Assembly (NCBI RefSeq): GCF_000308635.1
Contig: NZ_BAGD01000050.1
Location: forward strand, 47,291-111,290
Length of the DNA stretch: 64,000 nt
Reading direction: 5' to 3'
DNA from: Nocardia otitidiscaviarum NBRC 14405
GTDB taxonomy: Bacteria; Actinomycetota; Actinomycetes; Mycobacteriales; Mycobacteriaceae
A program made the position numbers and the translations under genes. This document shows positions 24,230 through 34,606 of the stretch, piece by piece; the first letter of the stretch is position 1, and every line of letters starts with the position of its first letter. The notes below the pieces were generated by a model, which worked only from the letters and a program-made list of their open reading frames with translations, was not told the DNA's origin and did not search any database.

Positions 24230-25183
24230 ATGACCACACAGACCGAGCGTCCGCAGTTCAACGCGCCCACCCGCAAGATCCGAGAGGTCGACTACGGCTT
24301 CTTCGGACCCGATTCACCCACCTGGAAGGTGTGGACCGCGCCGACCGCGGTGCTGGGATTCCAGCGTTCGGTCACGCTCGAGCATTTCGATCCGGATCTG
24401 ACCGCCGCGGTCGCGGACGTCGGCGGCATCTACAGCGATCCGCGCGGCCGGCTCGACCACACCTTCGCCTACTTCCTCATCGCCGCGGTGGGCGACAGCC
24501 GCATGGCCGTCGAATCCGCCGATCACCTCATGAAGGTGCACGCCAAGGCAACCGGTATCGAGCCCATCACCGGAAAGCGCTACAGCGCCAACAATCCCGA
24601 CTCGCAGCTGTGGATCCACGTCACCGGCTGGCATTCGGTGCTCAAGTGCTACGAGCAGTACGGACCCGGACCGCTGTCGCCCGCCGAGGAGCGGCGGTAC
24701 TGGGCCGAATGCGCCGTCGCCGCCGAACTGCAAACCTGCAAACCGGCGGACGTACCGCGCTCGCGAGCGGAGGTGCGCGACTACTTCGCTGCCGTCAAGC
24801 CGCGCCTGTGCAGCTCCGACCGCGCCCACCGCGCCATGCACTACCTGTTGCACACCCCGTTCGACCGCGGCTTCCGGCTCGGTTTCGGCAGCCGCCTCAT
24901 CGCCCCGGCCGTCATCGCCACACTCCCGAGGTGGATGCGGGAGACCGGCGGCTTCGACCACCCGCGTGTGGTGGACGCGGGTATCCGACCCGCCGCCCGA
25001 CTCGCCGTGGCGGCGGTCAGCGGCGACCGGGCCAAACTGGCCGTGCTGCGCTCGGCCATCGGCCCGATGACCGCGCGGCTGTACCGTGAGCACCTCGAGG
25101 CGGGCGTCCCGGCGAATCCGACCGTGGTCACCCCCGCCGCGGCGCGCGAGCGCTACGGTCTGCACGGCCGCCGCAGCGCCTAG
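24230..25183 (+). CDS. DUF2236 (MpaB-type) oxygenase family protein
   Basis: A 317-residue protein of the DUF2236 family, which includes fungal MpaB and the latex-clearing protein Lcp, both heme b enzymes. Seen here are the characteristic segments GFFGPDSPTWKVW, LDHTFAYFLIAAVGDSRMA, DHLMKVHAKATG, ANNPDSQLWIHVTGWHSVLKCYEQYG and MHYLLHTPF. Conserved His residues would bind heme or substrate. AAAGGAG precedes the ATG. The family performs oxygenase reactions on hydrophobic substrates; the substrate here is unknown. Its end overlaps the convergent thioesterase by four bases. Confidence 0.87.
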   Translation: MTTQTERPQFNAPTRKIREVDYGFFGPDSPTWKVWTAPTAVLGFQRSVTLEHFDPDLTAAVADVGGIYSDPRGRLDHTFAYFLIAAVGDSRMAVESADHLMKVHAKATGIEPITGKRYSANNPDSQLWIHVTGWHSVLKCYEQYGPGPLSPAEERRYWAECAVAAELQTCKPADVPRSRAEVRDYFAAVKPRLCSSDRAHRAMHYLLHTPFDRGFRLGFGSRLIAPAVIATLPRWMRETGGFDHPRVVDAGIRPAARLAVAAVSGDRAKLAVLRSAIGPMTARLYREHLEAGVPANPTVVTPAAARERYGLHGRRSA

Positions 25184-25590
25184 CGCACGGCCTGGGTCTG
25201 GGTGACCTTGGCGACGAGATCGCCCGCGTCGTCGTGGATCTCGGTCTCGACCACGATGAAGGCGCGACCGGCGTGCAGGGGGCGCGCGGTGGCGGTGGCG
25301 TAACCGGAGCGGACGGCGCGCAGGAAATTCGTCTTGGACTCGACCGTGGTCGTACCGGCCTTGCCCTCGGGGAGATTCAGATACGCGCAGACGGCGCCGG
25401 TCGAGTCGGCCAGGGCCATCAGCACGCCGCCGTGCAGCACACCGCCCAGGGTGCACAGGGATTCGTCCCACGCCAGACGGCTGCGCACCAGATCGGCGCG
25501 ACTGTCGAGCACCTCCACGCCGAGCCGTTCGGTGAACGGCATGGACCGGTGGAAGAGGGCGGTGCCGGCGGTGTCGATCGTTGTGGTCAT
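25180..25590 (-). CDS. PaaI family hotdog thioesterase
   Basis: A 136-residue single hotdog domain protein. The segment LCTLGGVLHGGVLMALADSTGAVCAYLNLPEG carries the HGG motif typical of PaaI/4HBT acyl-CoA thioesterases, and ESKTNFLRAVRSG follows. These enzymes hydrolyse CoA thioesters such as phenylacetyl- or hydroxybenzoyl-CoA; specificity cannot be told. A perfect 17-bp palindrome lies 36 bases upstream of its start. It is convergent with the DUF2236 gene. Confidence 0.9.
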   Translation of the reverse strand: MTTTIDTAGTALFHRSMPFTERLGVEVLDSRADLVRSRLAWDESLCTLGGVLHGGVLMALADSTGAVCAYLNLPEGKAGTTTVESKTNFLRAVRSGYATATARPLHAGRAFIVVETEIHDDAGDLVAKVTQTQAVR

Positions 25591-25625
25591 GACCTCGAGC
25601 GTGCCGGACGCGGGTGCGCGGGTCG

Positions 25626-25642
25626 ATTACCTTCGAGGTAAT
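25626..25642. promoter_or_regulatory. 17-bp perfect palindrome upstream of thioesterase
   Basis: ATTACCTTCGAGGTAAT has 7-bp arms around TCG. It is positioned as an operator for the minus-strand thioesterase gene and resembles sites bound by small winged-helix repressors such as HxlR or MarR types. No such regulator gene is nearby. Confidence 0.5.
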
Positions 25643-25780
25643 GCCGCCGCGCCGGTGCTCACCTGCGTCGCTGCCGTGGATCTGCTGGATCGGCTACGAT
25701 TCGAGGGCCGTTCGGTCCAGAAACCGGCCGTGGCGTCGATGACGCATGCCCACCCTGCCCGCAGGGGTCGATCGGAGGCA

Positions 25781-25870
25781 ATGATCTTGTTCCGCCGCAC
25801 CACCGGACGCCGCACCACCCGGCGCACCCGCCCCGTCCCCATACCCGTCGGCGGTGCCCGTGCGGCGTGA
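25781..25870 (+). CDS. possible 29-residue basic leader peptide
   Basis: An ATG three bases after GGAGG opens a short frame encoding MILFRRTTGRRTTRRTRPVP followed by a short Pro/Gly/Ala tail. It overlaps the GTG start of the response-regulator phosphatase by 17 bases, while that GTG has no clear ribosome site of its own. Translation of the peptide could therefore couple to the phosphatase. The strong Arg/Thr content may be chance in high-GC DNA. Confidence 0.3.
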   Translation: MILFRRTTGRRTTRRTRPVPIPVGGARAA

Positions 25871-27074
25871 GCCCTTCGAAAGCCTGGTCGCCGACCGGGT
25901 GTGGCCCCAGCCCCGGGTTCTCCTGATCGAGGACGACCCCGCCGACGCCCTCCTGGTGGAGGAGTTGGTCACCGAGGGCGCGCCCGGATGCACCCTGCGG
26001 TGGGTGCGCTCGCTGGCCGAGGCGGATCCGGAATTGCGTGCGGGCACGGCCAATTGCGTGCTGCTCGACCTGCACCTGCCCGACGCCAACGGCCTGGAGG
26101 CGCTGTCGCGGGTGCGCGGCCGCACCGATGTGGCGGTGGTGGTGCTCACCGGGCTCGACGAGGAGCACACCGGCCTGGCCGCCGTCGCCGCCGGGGCGCA
26201 GGACTATCTCGTCAAGGGCCGGGTCGAACCCGAATTGTTCGGGCGCGCGGTGCGATACGCGATTCAGCGCAAACAGACCGAGCACACCAGCGCCGCCCTC
26301 CAGGCCAGTCAGATGCGGGCGCAGGAGAACGCCCGGCTGGAACGCGGACTGCTGCCCACGCCGCTGCTGCCCGCGCGCAGTGCCGTGACCGCCGTCCCGC
26401 GCTACCGGCCCGGTCGGGCACACGCACTGCTCGGCGGTGATTTCTATGATGTGGTCGCCGATGCCGACGGCATCGTGCACGCGGTGATCGGCGATGTCTC
26501 CGGCCACGGCCCGGACGCGGCCGCCGCCGGGGTGGCGCTGCGCTTGGCCTGGCGCACCTTGATTCTCAGCGGCGTCACCGGCACGCGACAGCTGCGGCTG
26601 CTGGAACAGGTGCTGCTGGCCGAACGCACCGCGCCGTCCACCTTCGCCACCGCCACCAGCCTGGAGCTGCGTCCCGACGACGGCACCGTGCGGGTGCTGC
26701 GCGCGGGTCATCCCGGCATGCTGCTGCGCTGCGGCGACGAGGTCTCCTGGCTGGAGACGCCCGGTGGTCCGGCGCTCGGCTTCCTGCCCGGTCGGGCCGA
26801 CTGGCCGGAACACACGGTGGCCCTGCCCGCCGACTGCGGTCTCGCCCTGCTCACCGACGGCCTGTTCGAAGGCTGCGTGAACGAGCACGGCGACCGGCTC
26901 GGCGAGGACGGCCTGCTCGACCTGGCCCGCCGCATCCGCGCCGACAGCCCCGACGCCTTCCTGGACGCGCTGATCGGCCAGGTCGAGTCGCTGGCCGCCG
27001 CATCGGGCGGACTCGACGACGATGTGGCCATGCTGTATCTGCACTGGGCCGACGACAGGGAGAACCGCGACTGA
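25854..27074 (+). CDS. response regulator - PP2C (SpoIIE-type) serine phosphatase
   Basis: A 406-residue protein. Residues 20-135 are a receiver domain: EDD at 26-28, phospho-acceptor Asp72 in LLDLHLP, Thr99 and Lys121. A short coiled linker leads to a SpoIIE/RsbU phosphatase domain: LGGDFYDVVADADG, AVIGDVSGHGPDAAA, ATATSLELRPDDGTVRVLRAGHPG, LLTDGLFEG and GGLDDDVAMLYLHW. Phosphorylation would control dephosphorylation of an STAS anti-anti-sigma factor, a candidate being encoded at 29143. Its TGA overlaps the kinase ATG (TGATG), so it is coupled to that gene. Confidence 0.92.
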   Translation: MPVRREPFESLVADRVWPQPRVLLIEDDPADALLVEELVTEGAPGCTLRWVRSLAEADPELRAGTANCVLLDLHLPDANGLEALSRVRGRTDVAVVVLTGLDEEHTGLAAVAAGAQDYLVKGRVEPELFGRAVRYAIQRKQTEHTSAALQASQMRAQENARLERGLLPTPLLPARSAVTAVPRYRPGRAHALLGGDFYDVVADADGIVHAVIGDVSGHGPDAAAAGVALRLAWRTLILSGVTGTRQLRLLEQVLLAERTAPSTFATATSLELRPDDGTVRVLRAGHPGMLLRCGDEVSWLETPGGPALGFLPGRADWPEHTVALPADCGLALLTDGLFEGCVNEHGDRLGEDGLLDLARRIRADSPDAFLDALIGQVESLAAASGGLDDDVAMLYLHWADDRENRD

Positions 27075-28687
27075 TGGCATCCGAGCGACCCTCCGGACCG
27101 GTGGGGAAGCTGACGGCACAGGCATGGCTGCACGTGGTCCTGGCGAGTCTGCTGTTCGTGGTGGCACTGGCGGCGCTGGCCGTCGCCCAGGTGGTCGCCG
27201 AGACCACGGAGGTGACCGACCGGCTGGTGGCGAGCGCACTGCCCGCGCAGAACGAGGCCATTCGCCTGCAGAACGCGCTCATCAGCCAGGAGACCGGTAT
27301 CCGCGGCTACGCCATCACCGGCGATCCACGCTTCCTCCAGCCCTACTACGACGGCAGATTGGAGGAAGGCCGAGCGGCCCAGCGGCTTCGGGAGCTGGTG
27401 GGCGATCGGCCGGTGGCGATCGCGGATCTGGCCGCCGTCGAACAGGCCGCGGCGGGCTGGCGCGGTTCCTACGCCGAACCGCTGATCTCGGCGGGCTCCG
27501 CAGCGGCGGTGCGCGATCTGGGGGATGTCACGGCCGCGCAGGGCAAAGACATCTTCGACCAGCTCCGCGATCGCTTCACCACCCAGGAGGAGCATCTGAA
27601 CGAGATGGCGGCGACCGATTCCGCGGCGCTGGCGCGGACCCGGACCGTGCGCAACGCGATCCTCGGTGTCATGGTCGGGGTCTGCCTGCTGACCGGTATC
27701 GCCATGATCGTCCTGGTCCGGCGGCTGATCGTGCGGCCCATGCGGGAACTCACCGAATCGTCGCAGCGGGTGGCGGGCGGCGACTTCACCCACCGCATCG
27801 ACGGCCGCGGTCCAGCCGACGTGGCGGCGGTGGCGACCGCGGTCGACGATATGCGCCGCCGCATCCTCGCCGAATTGGAGTCCTCCCGGGAACAGCAGGC
27901 GCGGGTGGAGGAGCAGCGTGCCTTCCTGGACAGCCAGACCCTGGAACTGCGCCGCTCCAATGCCGAACTCGAGCAGTTCGCCTACGTCGCCTCCCACGAC
28001 CTGCAGGAACCGCTGCGCAAGGTCGCCTCGTTCTGTCAGCTGATCGAGAAGCGCTACGGCAGCGAACTGGACGAGCGCGGCAAGCAGTACATCCACTACG
28101 CGGTGGACGGGGCCAAGCGCATGCAGGTGCTGATCAACGATCTGCTGGCCTTCTCCCGCGTGGGTCGGGTGATCACCGGCACCGAACCCATCGGGTTGGA
28201 CGAGCCGCTCGACCGCGCGCTGGCCAATCTGTCCGCCGCCATCGAGGAGAGCGGGGCGCGTGTCGTCCGCCCGGACCGGCTGCCCGAGCTGGTCGGTGAA
28301 CCCGTGCTGCTGACCATGCTGTGGCAGAACCTGATCGGGAACGCCATCAAGTTCCGTGCCGCCGATCGCGCACCGGTCGTCGAGATCACCTGCGTGGCGG
28401 ATGCGGACGGCGGCTGGTCGTTCACGGTGACCGACAACGGCATCGGCATCGAGCCGGAGTTCGCCGACAAGGTGTTCGTCATCTTCCAGCGGTTGCATCC
28501 GCGCGGTGAATACGGCGGTACCGGAATCGGTTTGGCCATCTGCAAGAAAATCGTCGAGTACCACGGTGGTCACATGGGGATCGACACCGACTACACCGGT
28601 GGCACCCGGTTCCGTTTCACGCTGGTCGCGGCGGTCGAATCCACCGTCGACCGGCCGATCACCGCCGAAGAAGGAGCATCGCCATGA
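27074..28687 (+). CDS. CHASE3-HAMP sensor histidine kinase
   Basis: A 537-residue membrane kinase. The first membrane helix (about residues 15-40) is followed by a CHASE3-type extracytoplasmic domain (AIRLQNALISQETGIRGYAI), a second helix (about 195-215), and a HAMP linker. A coiled coil precedes the phospho-acceptor His near residue 308 in ASHDLQEPLRKVASF, a phytochrome-like HisKA subtype. The ATPase domain has NAIKFR, DNGIGIEPEF and GGTGIGLAICKKIVEYHGG. It overlaps the phosphatase gene upstream and the response-regulator gene downstream (ATGA). The signal is unknown. Confidence 0.93.
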   Translation: MASERPSGPVGKLTAQAWLHVVLASLLFVVALAALAVAQVVAETTEVTDRLVASALPAQNEAIRLQNALISQETGIRGYAITGDPRFLQPYYDGRLEEGRAAQRLRELVGDRPVAIADLAAVEQAAAGWRGSYAEPLISAGSAAAVRDLGDVTAAQGKDIFDQLRDRFTTQEEHLNEMAATDSAALARTRTVRNAILGVMVGVCLLTGIAMIVLVRRLIVRPMRELTESSQRVAGGDFTHRIDGRGPADVAAVATAVDDMRRRILAELESSREQQARVEEQRAFLDSQTLELRRSNAELEQFAYVASHDLQEPLRKVASFCQLIEKRYGSELDERGKQYIHYAVDGAKRMQVLINDLLAFSRVGRVITGTEPIGLDEPLDRALANLSAAIEESGARVVRPDRLPELVGEPVLLTMLWQNLIGNAIKFRAADRAPVVEITCVADADGGWSFTVTDNGIGIEPEFADKVFVIFQRLHPRGEYGGTGIGLAICKKIVEYHGGHMGIDTDYTGGTRFRFTLVAAVESTVDRPITAEEGASP

Positions 28688-29124
28688 ACGAGGTCGTCCG
28701 TCCGATCGATATCCTGCTGGTGGAGGACGACCCCGCCGACGAGCTGATGACGCGAGAGGCGTTCGAGGACAACAAGATCGGCAACACCATGCACGTCGCG
28801 CGGGACGGGCAGGAGGCACTGGACTTCCTCTACCGTCAGGGCGAGCACGCCGACGCCCCGCGCCCCGACCTCATCCTGCTCGACCTCAACCTGCCCAGAT
28901 ACGACGGGCGGGAGGTACTCGGCAAGGTCAAGACCGATCCCGAGCTGGCGCACATTCCGGTGGTCGTGCTGACCACCTCGGCGGCGGAGGAGGACATCCT
29001 GCGCAGCTACCAGCTGCACGCCAACGCGTACGTGACCAAACCGGTGGATCTGGACCAGTTCATGGCCGCGATCAAGCAGATCGACGAATTCTTCGTCCAG
29101 GTGGTCCGGCTGCCCCGGCACTGA
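28684..29124 (+). CDS. Rcp1/CheY-like single-domain response regulator
   Basis: A 146-residue receiver domain without an output domain. It has VEDDPADELM at 13-22, phospho-acceptor Asp67 (LLDLNLPRYDG), Thr97 and Lys119 in YVTKP. This is the Rcp1-like class that pairs with phytochrome-type HisKA kinases, consistent with the kinase immediately upstream (four-base overlap). It probably relays phosphate from the kinase; the output partner is not evident. Confidence 0.92.
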   Translation: MNEVVRPIDILLVEDDPADELMTREAFEDNKIGNTMHVARDGQEALDFLYRQGEHADAPRPDLILLDLNLPRYDGREVLGKVKTDPELAHIPVVVLTTSAAEEDILRSYQLHANAYVTKPVDLDQFMAAIKQIDEFFVQVVRLPRH

Positions 29125-29142
29125 CCGGCCGGGGCGGCCCGA

Positions 29143-29508
29143 TCACACCGAGAGATCGAGCTCCCCGGCGGCGAGGGCCTCGTCCAGGGTGTCGAACAGC
29201 GCCACCACCTCGTCCAGCCCCGTCACGTCGATGGGGCGGCGCACCTGCGGGCTGGCTGCCACACGCAGCCGGGCCGGTTTGGCCGCCTCGGCCGCCACCA
29301 GCAGGGCGCTCAGCCCCACCGAGCCCATGAAACCCACCCCCGACATGTCCAGCACCGGCACGCGCCCGGTGGCCAGGGTCTCCTCGAGCACCGACCGCAG
29401 CTCGGGGACCGAGGCGATGTCGATCTCACCGTTCGCGGTCACCACGAGCGTGCCATCGTGCTCGTGGACCGCCACGGACAGTGTTCGGGACGTCCCGCTC
29501 TCGGTCAC
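29143..29508 (-). CDS. STAS-domain anti-anti-sigma factor
   Basis: A 121-residue STAS protein: LVVTANGEIDIASVPELRSVLEE, then VPVLDMSGVGFMGSVGLSALLVAAE. The serine in GFMGSVGLS is the likely site that an RsbW-type kinase would phosphorylate. GTG 29508 was chosen because AAAGGA lies seven bases upstream. It faces the ATPase gene (29711) divergently and is convergent with the response regulator, which fits a partner-switching module. Confidence 0.88.
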   Translation of the reverse strand: MTESGTSRTLSVAVHEHDGTLVVTANGEIDIASVPELRSVLEETLATGRVPVLDMSGVGFMGSVGLSALLVAAEAAKPARLRVAASPQVRRPIDVTGLDEVVALFDTLDEALAAGELDLSV

Positions 29509-29710
29509 CGTCGAGTCCTTTCTCCAGGGCTGCCCAGGTACTGTGCGGGCGGCCGGTTCCTGGCCGCGCGCCATTGCGTGCGTACCCATCCGCCGTGTGT
29601 TCAATCCTCCCACAACGGGTCGAATAGCCGTGAGTTGCACGGGTATTGCTACCAAGGAGCGACTAGGACAGATGGTGCGACTCGCCGGCAACGGCGGAAC
29701 AGGAGGCGGC

Positions 29711-30133
29711 GTGTCGATGATGATCCAGCGACCGCGGCAAGCGCAACCATCGACGCCCCTGCGCGTCCGGCTGCCCGCCGAGCCCCGCAACCTGGTGATG
29801 GTGCGCCGGGCGCTGCGCGACTGGCTGCCGACCACGGGAATGGCGTCGGAACGGGTGGACGATGTGGTGCTGGCGGTGACCGAGGTGTGCTCCAATGCCA
29901 TCGAACACGGCTATCGGGACCGTCCGGGCACCGTGCACGTCGAGGGCTGGGCGACCCGGTCCGCGGTGCACCTCGTGGTGACCGACCACGGCCGGTGGAG
30001 ACCACCGCGACCGGATCCGGGCGAGGTGCGCGGCCGCGGCCTGCGACTGGTCCGGGCTCTGGTTCCGGAGGTCCGGCTGGAGACCGGCAGTACGGGGACG
30101 TCGGTGGAACTTCGGCTGCCCTTGTCCGGCTGA
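29711..30133 (+). CDS. RsbW-like ATP-binding anti-sigma factor kinase
   Basis: A 140-residue HATPase_c_2 protein: PAEPRNLVMVRRALRDWL, then the N box VTEVCSNAIEHGYRD, the G1 box VVTDHGRWRPP and RGLRLVRALV. Such proteins bind a sigma factor or phosphorylate an STAS partner. GTG 29711 follows AGGAGG by four bases; ATG 29717 is an alternative. It is divergent from the STAS gene. No sigma factor is encoded in the window, so the target must lie elsewhere. Confidence 0.87.
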   Translation: MSMMIQRPRQAQPSTPLRVRLPAEPRNLVMVRRALRDWLPTTGMASERVDDVVLAVTEVCSNAIEHGYRDRPGTVHVEGWATRSAVHLVVTDHGRWRPPRPDPGEVRGRGLRLVRALVPEVRLETGSTGTSVELRLPLSG

Positions 30134-30136
30134 CCG

Positions 30137-31750
<1,614 letters not shown>

Positions 31751-31857
31751 GCTCGCCCTCTCGCCCATTCGTCTCGAGTATTTCGAATAGGCATATGGTC
31801 GAGCGGGTGAGCGCGGCGCCGCGACCCTTCGTCCCACTGATCAGGAGCGCGGACCCG

Positions 31858-32226
31858 CTACTCGTGCGGCGGTTCGCCGGTCACCACGTGATCGGCGTGA
31901 TTGAGCCCCTCGCGCACCAGTCGCGCCAGATGCCCGTCCCGCAGCCGGTAGATGATCCGCCGCCCCTCGCGGCGGGTGTCCACCATGCCGCTGAAGCGCA
32001 GTTTGGCCAGATGTTGGCTGACCGCGGTGCGATTGGCCCCGACCGCCTCGGTCAGCGCCGTCACATCAGCCTCGGACGCGGCCAGAATCCACAGGATGTG
32101 CAGCCGGGTGGAATCGGAGAGCATGCGGAAGGTCGAGGTCGCGGCATCGAGGCGGGCCTGGTCCGGGGCGATCGGATGGCTGAGGCTGGCAGCGGATTCC
32201 GCGGCCGGAATACCTTTGCGCGCCAT
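31858..32226 (-). CDS. ArsR family transcriptional regulator
   Basis: A 122-residue winged-helix repressor: FRMLSDSTRLHILWILAASEADVTALTEAVGANRTAVSQHLAKLRFSGMV-type core and the wing TRREGRRIIYRL. The classical CxC metal site is absent, so the inducer is not predictable. It lies four bases after the MFS gene stop, with GGAAGGTGAG as ribosome site, and so is cotranscribed with the transporter it probably controls. Confidence 0.92.
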   Translation of the reverse strand: MARKGIPAAESAASLSHPIAPDQARLDAATSTFRMLSDSTRLHILWILAASEADVTALTEAVGANRTAVSQHLAKLRFSGMVDTRREGRRIIYRLRDGHLARLVREGLNHADHVVTGEPPHE

Positions 32227-32230
32227 CAGC

Positions 32231-33481
32231 TCACCTTCCTACCGAGACCGGCCCTCCCGTGCCCGCCGGTGCGGACACCGGCCACAACCGGGCGGCCGCC
32301 ATAGCCGCAAGTGTAGCGATCGCCGCCAGTACGGCCGCTGCCACGAACAGTCCGCCGGCCGGATCCGCCCGCCCCGCCAGCGCGCCCGCCCACCCCGCGA
32401 TGGGGTAGGTGAGCAGGAACGCCGCGTGCGACAGTGAGAACTGAGCGGTGAACACGGCCGTCCGGTCGCCGGGTGGGGATCCTGCCCGCAGCAGCCGGGC
32501 TGCCGGTGTATTCACCAGGGAAGTGCCCGCTCCCAGCGCCATCCAGGTGCAGGCCAGCAGCGGCCAGTCGAGCAACGGTGTCAGCGCGGCCGCGGCGGTC
32601 GATCCGGCGGCGAGCAACCGCGTCCCCGTGAGCATGAGCCGCCGGTCACCGAGTGCCGCCAGCAGGCGGGGCGTGGCCAGGGCCACCGTCAGGGAGCCGA
32701 ATCCGAAGCAGCCCAAGGCCACCGCCACCCCGGTCGCCGTGCCGTGCAGCAGTTCCCGCACGTACACGACGGTGTTCACCACCACCAGCGCCGTCGCGGC
32801 CGCCACCGCGAGATTCATGACCAGCAGGGCGCGTAGCGCGGGCAGGGCCAGCATGGCCCGTGCGCCCGCGGTGATGCGGCGCGGCAGCGACTCTGCCGTC
32901 GGCACCGCGGTGAGCCGGGGGAGCGCGGTGCCTACCACCATGGCGGCCGATACCGCGAAACCCGCTGCCGTGCCGAGGAACAGCAGGTGGTAGCCCAGCA
33001 CGGTCAGTAGGGCGGCGGCCAGCGCCGGACTCAGCAGCGACTCCAGGTCATAGGCCACCCGAGACAGCGACAGCGCGCGCGTGTACTGCCGCTCCTCGAC
33101 CAGGATCGCGGGGATCACGGCCTGGAAGGCTGGCGTGAAGGTCGCCGAGGCGGCCTGCAGGACGAAGATTAGCGCGTAGATCTGCCACACCTGCGTCACG
33201 AACGGCAGCAGCACCGCGACTGCGGCCCGCACGGCATCCGCCGAGAGCAACAGCAGCTTGCGCGGCACCCGTTCGGCCACGGCCGAGATCACCGGGGCGA
33301 CAAAGACATACGCCACCATTTTGATGGCCAGCGCGGTGCCGAGCACCGCGCCGGCCCGACTGCCCGCGATGTCGTAGGCCAGCAGGCCGAGGGCGACCGT
33401 GAGCAGGCCGGTGCCGATCAGCGCCACCACCTGCGCGGTGAACAGCCGGCGGAATCGCCGGTGCCGCAGAACCTCCATCAC
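32231..33481 (-). CDS. MFS transporter, probable drug exporter
   Basis: A 416-residue protein with about twelve membrane helices and the MFS motif A-like loop SAVAERVPRKLLLLSADAVRA. It opens MEVLRHRRFRRLFTAQVVALIGTG-like, typical of the enterobactin/drug-exporter group. TATAGT lies seven bases before GTG 33481, so the transcript is nearly leaderless; ATG 33478 is equally possible. It forms an operon with the downstream ArsR gene. Confidence 0.9.
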   Translation of the reverse strand: MMEVLRHRRFRRLFTAQVVALIGTGLLTVALGLLAYDIAGSRAGAVLGTALAIKMVAYVFVAPVISAVAERVPRKLLLLSADAVRAAVAVLLPFVTQVWQIYALIFVLQAASATFTPAFQAVIPAILVEERQYTRALSLSRVAYDLESLLSPALAAALLTVLGYHLLFLGTAAGFAVSAAMVVGTALPRLTAVPTAESLPRRITAGARAMLALPALRALLVMNLAVAAATALVVVNTVVYVRELLHGTATGVAVALGCFGFGSLTVALATPRLLAALGDRRLMLTGTRLLAAGSTAAAALTPLLDWPLLACTWMALGAGTSLVNTPAARLLRAGSPPGDRTAVFTAQFSLSHAAFLLTYPIAGWAGALAGRADPAGGLFVAAAVLAAIATLAAMAAARLWPVSAPAGTGGPVSVGR

Positions 33482-33597
33482 GCCGCCCACTATAAGCCAA
33501 TAAGTGCGCAGTTGTGCACATGATGTCATGTTGTGCCGGGTAGTGCTGCCGCCGCGCGGGTCGGTGCGATATCGCTCGGTGCGACGGTGGGACGCCC

Positions 33598-33603
33598 TAT
33601 CCT
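33598..33603 (+). promoter_or_regulatory. -10 element of leaderless promoter (lipoprotein 33610)
   Basis: TATCCT, six bases, then the ATG at 33610. Confidence 0.5.
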
Positions 33604-33609
33604 CGCCGT

Positions 33610-34383
33610 ATGGGGAGGATCTCCGCGGTCGGCTACCTGATCGCCCTGACCGCCTCCGTCCTCGCGGGCTGCGCCGAATCCGATACGGCCCAACCGGTCT
33701 CGGAGCGCTCGGGGGTCGCCGAGGTGCGGCAGCCGCGGACGGTCTCCCGTGCGCCCGAACCCGACGGGCCGCCCGCGTGCGGCGATCTCGGTGTGCCCGC
33801 CGACTCGCCGGACTGCCGCCTGCGCTCCCGCGATCCGGTCGGCCTCGCCTTCACGGTCCGGCGGACCACCGTGGACGGGCGGACCGACGCGACCATCGAG
33901 GTCGCCGGGCCCGACGGCGCCGCCACGCAGACACTCGCCGAGCGCGATATCCGGCATCCCTCCGATCCGAGCCTGCGCGATATCGACGGTGACGGTCGTG
34001 AGGAGCTGATCGTCCCGCTCCACCTCACCACGCCGAATACCCGCTACGCCGTCTATCACGCGTCGGGAGCGGCCACCGAACTGCGGCGGGCCGGTGAACT
34101 CACCGGCGTCGCCATCGACACCACCGCCGACGGCTATGTGGCGTCCACCGCCCGCGACGCCCAGCTGAGCTGGTCGGTCGGGTTCTGGCGCTTCGCGGAC
34201 GATGTGTTGACCCCCCTCGTCACCGCCCGGGTGCGCCTGGACACCGACGGCACTCGCGTCACCGACAGCACGTGCACCGTGGTGGACGAGGGCGGATTGT
34301 CGGACACCGAGCTGCCCTCGCTGGTGGAGGCACGGGAACGGTTCTGTACCGAACCGGTGGTACTACGTATTCTCCGGGGCTGA
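33610..34383 (+). CDS. lipoprotein with FG-GAP-like segment
   Basis: A 257-residue exported lipoprotein: signal peptide MGRISAVGYLIALTASVLAG with lipobox LAGC and Cys21. A Pro/Arg linker leads to a beta-rich domain containing DIDGDGREELIVPL, a calcium-binding FG-GAP/integrin-type repeat motif, and paired cysteines (PACGDLG, DCRLR; STCTVV, RFCTE). Function is unknown. The promoter appears leaderless. The 223 bases after it contain no gene I can support, only a 12-bp palindrome CCAACCGGTTGG at 34563. Confidence 0.75.
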   Translation: MGRISAVGYLIALTASVLAGCAESDTAQPVSERSGVAEVRQPRTVSRAPEPDGPPACGDLGVPADSPDCRLRSRDPVGLAFTVRRTTVDGRTDATIEVAGPDGAATQTLAERDIRHPSDPSLRDIDGDGREELIVPLHLTTPNTRYAVYHASGAATELRRAGELTGVAIDTTADGYVASTARDAQLSWSVGFWRFADDVLTPLVTARVRLDTDGTRVTDSTCTVVDEGGLSDTELPSLVEARERFCTEPVVLRILRG

Positions 34384-34606
34384 ATATCCGGGCTGGATTC
34401 GGTAATTCCCCGGATGTGACCTCATCCGCGCGTGGATGAGGATGGACATCACAACAGAACAGGCTTCCTCGGCATACCGCCGACGTGGCCGCCGGAATCG
34501 GAGGACCACCGCCTCGCCGATGACGTCGAGGCCAGCGCAATGGGGCGCGACCGTCTAACGATCCAACCGGTTGGTTATGGGCGGTTGCCGGGACCGCCGA
34601 GCACAA

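Noticed and set aside
34563..34574. Palindrome CCAACCGGTTGG as operator
   Set aside because: It lies downstream of both convergent genes, so promoter control is unlikely; it may be a chance dyad.
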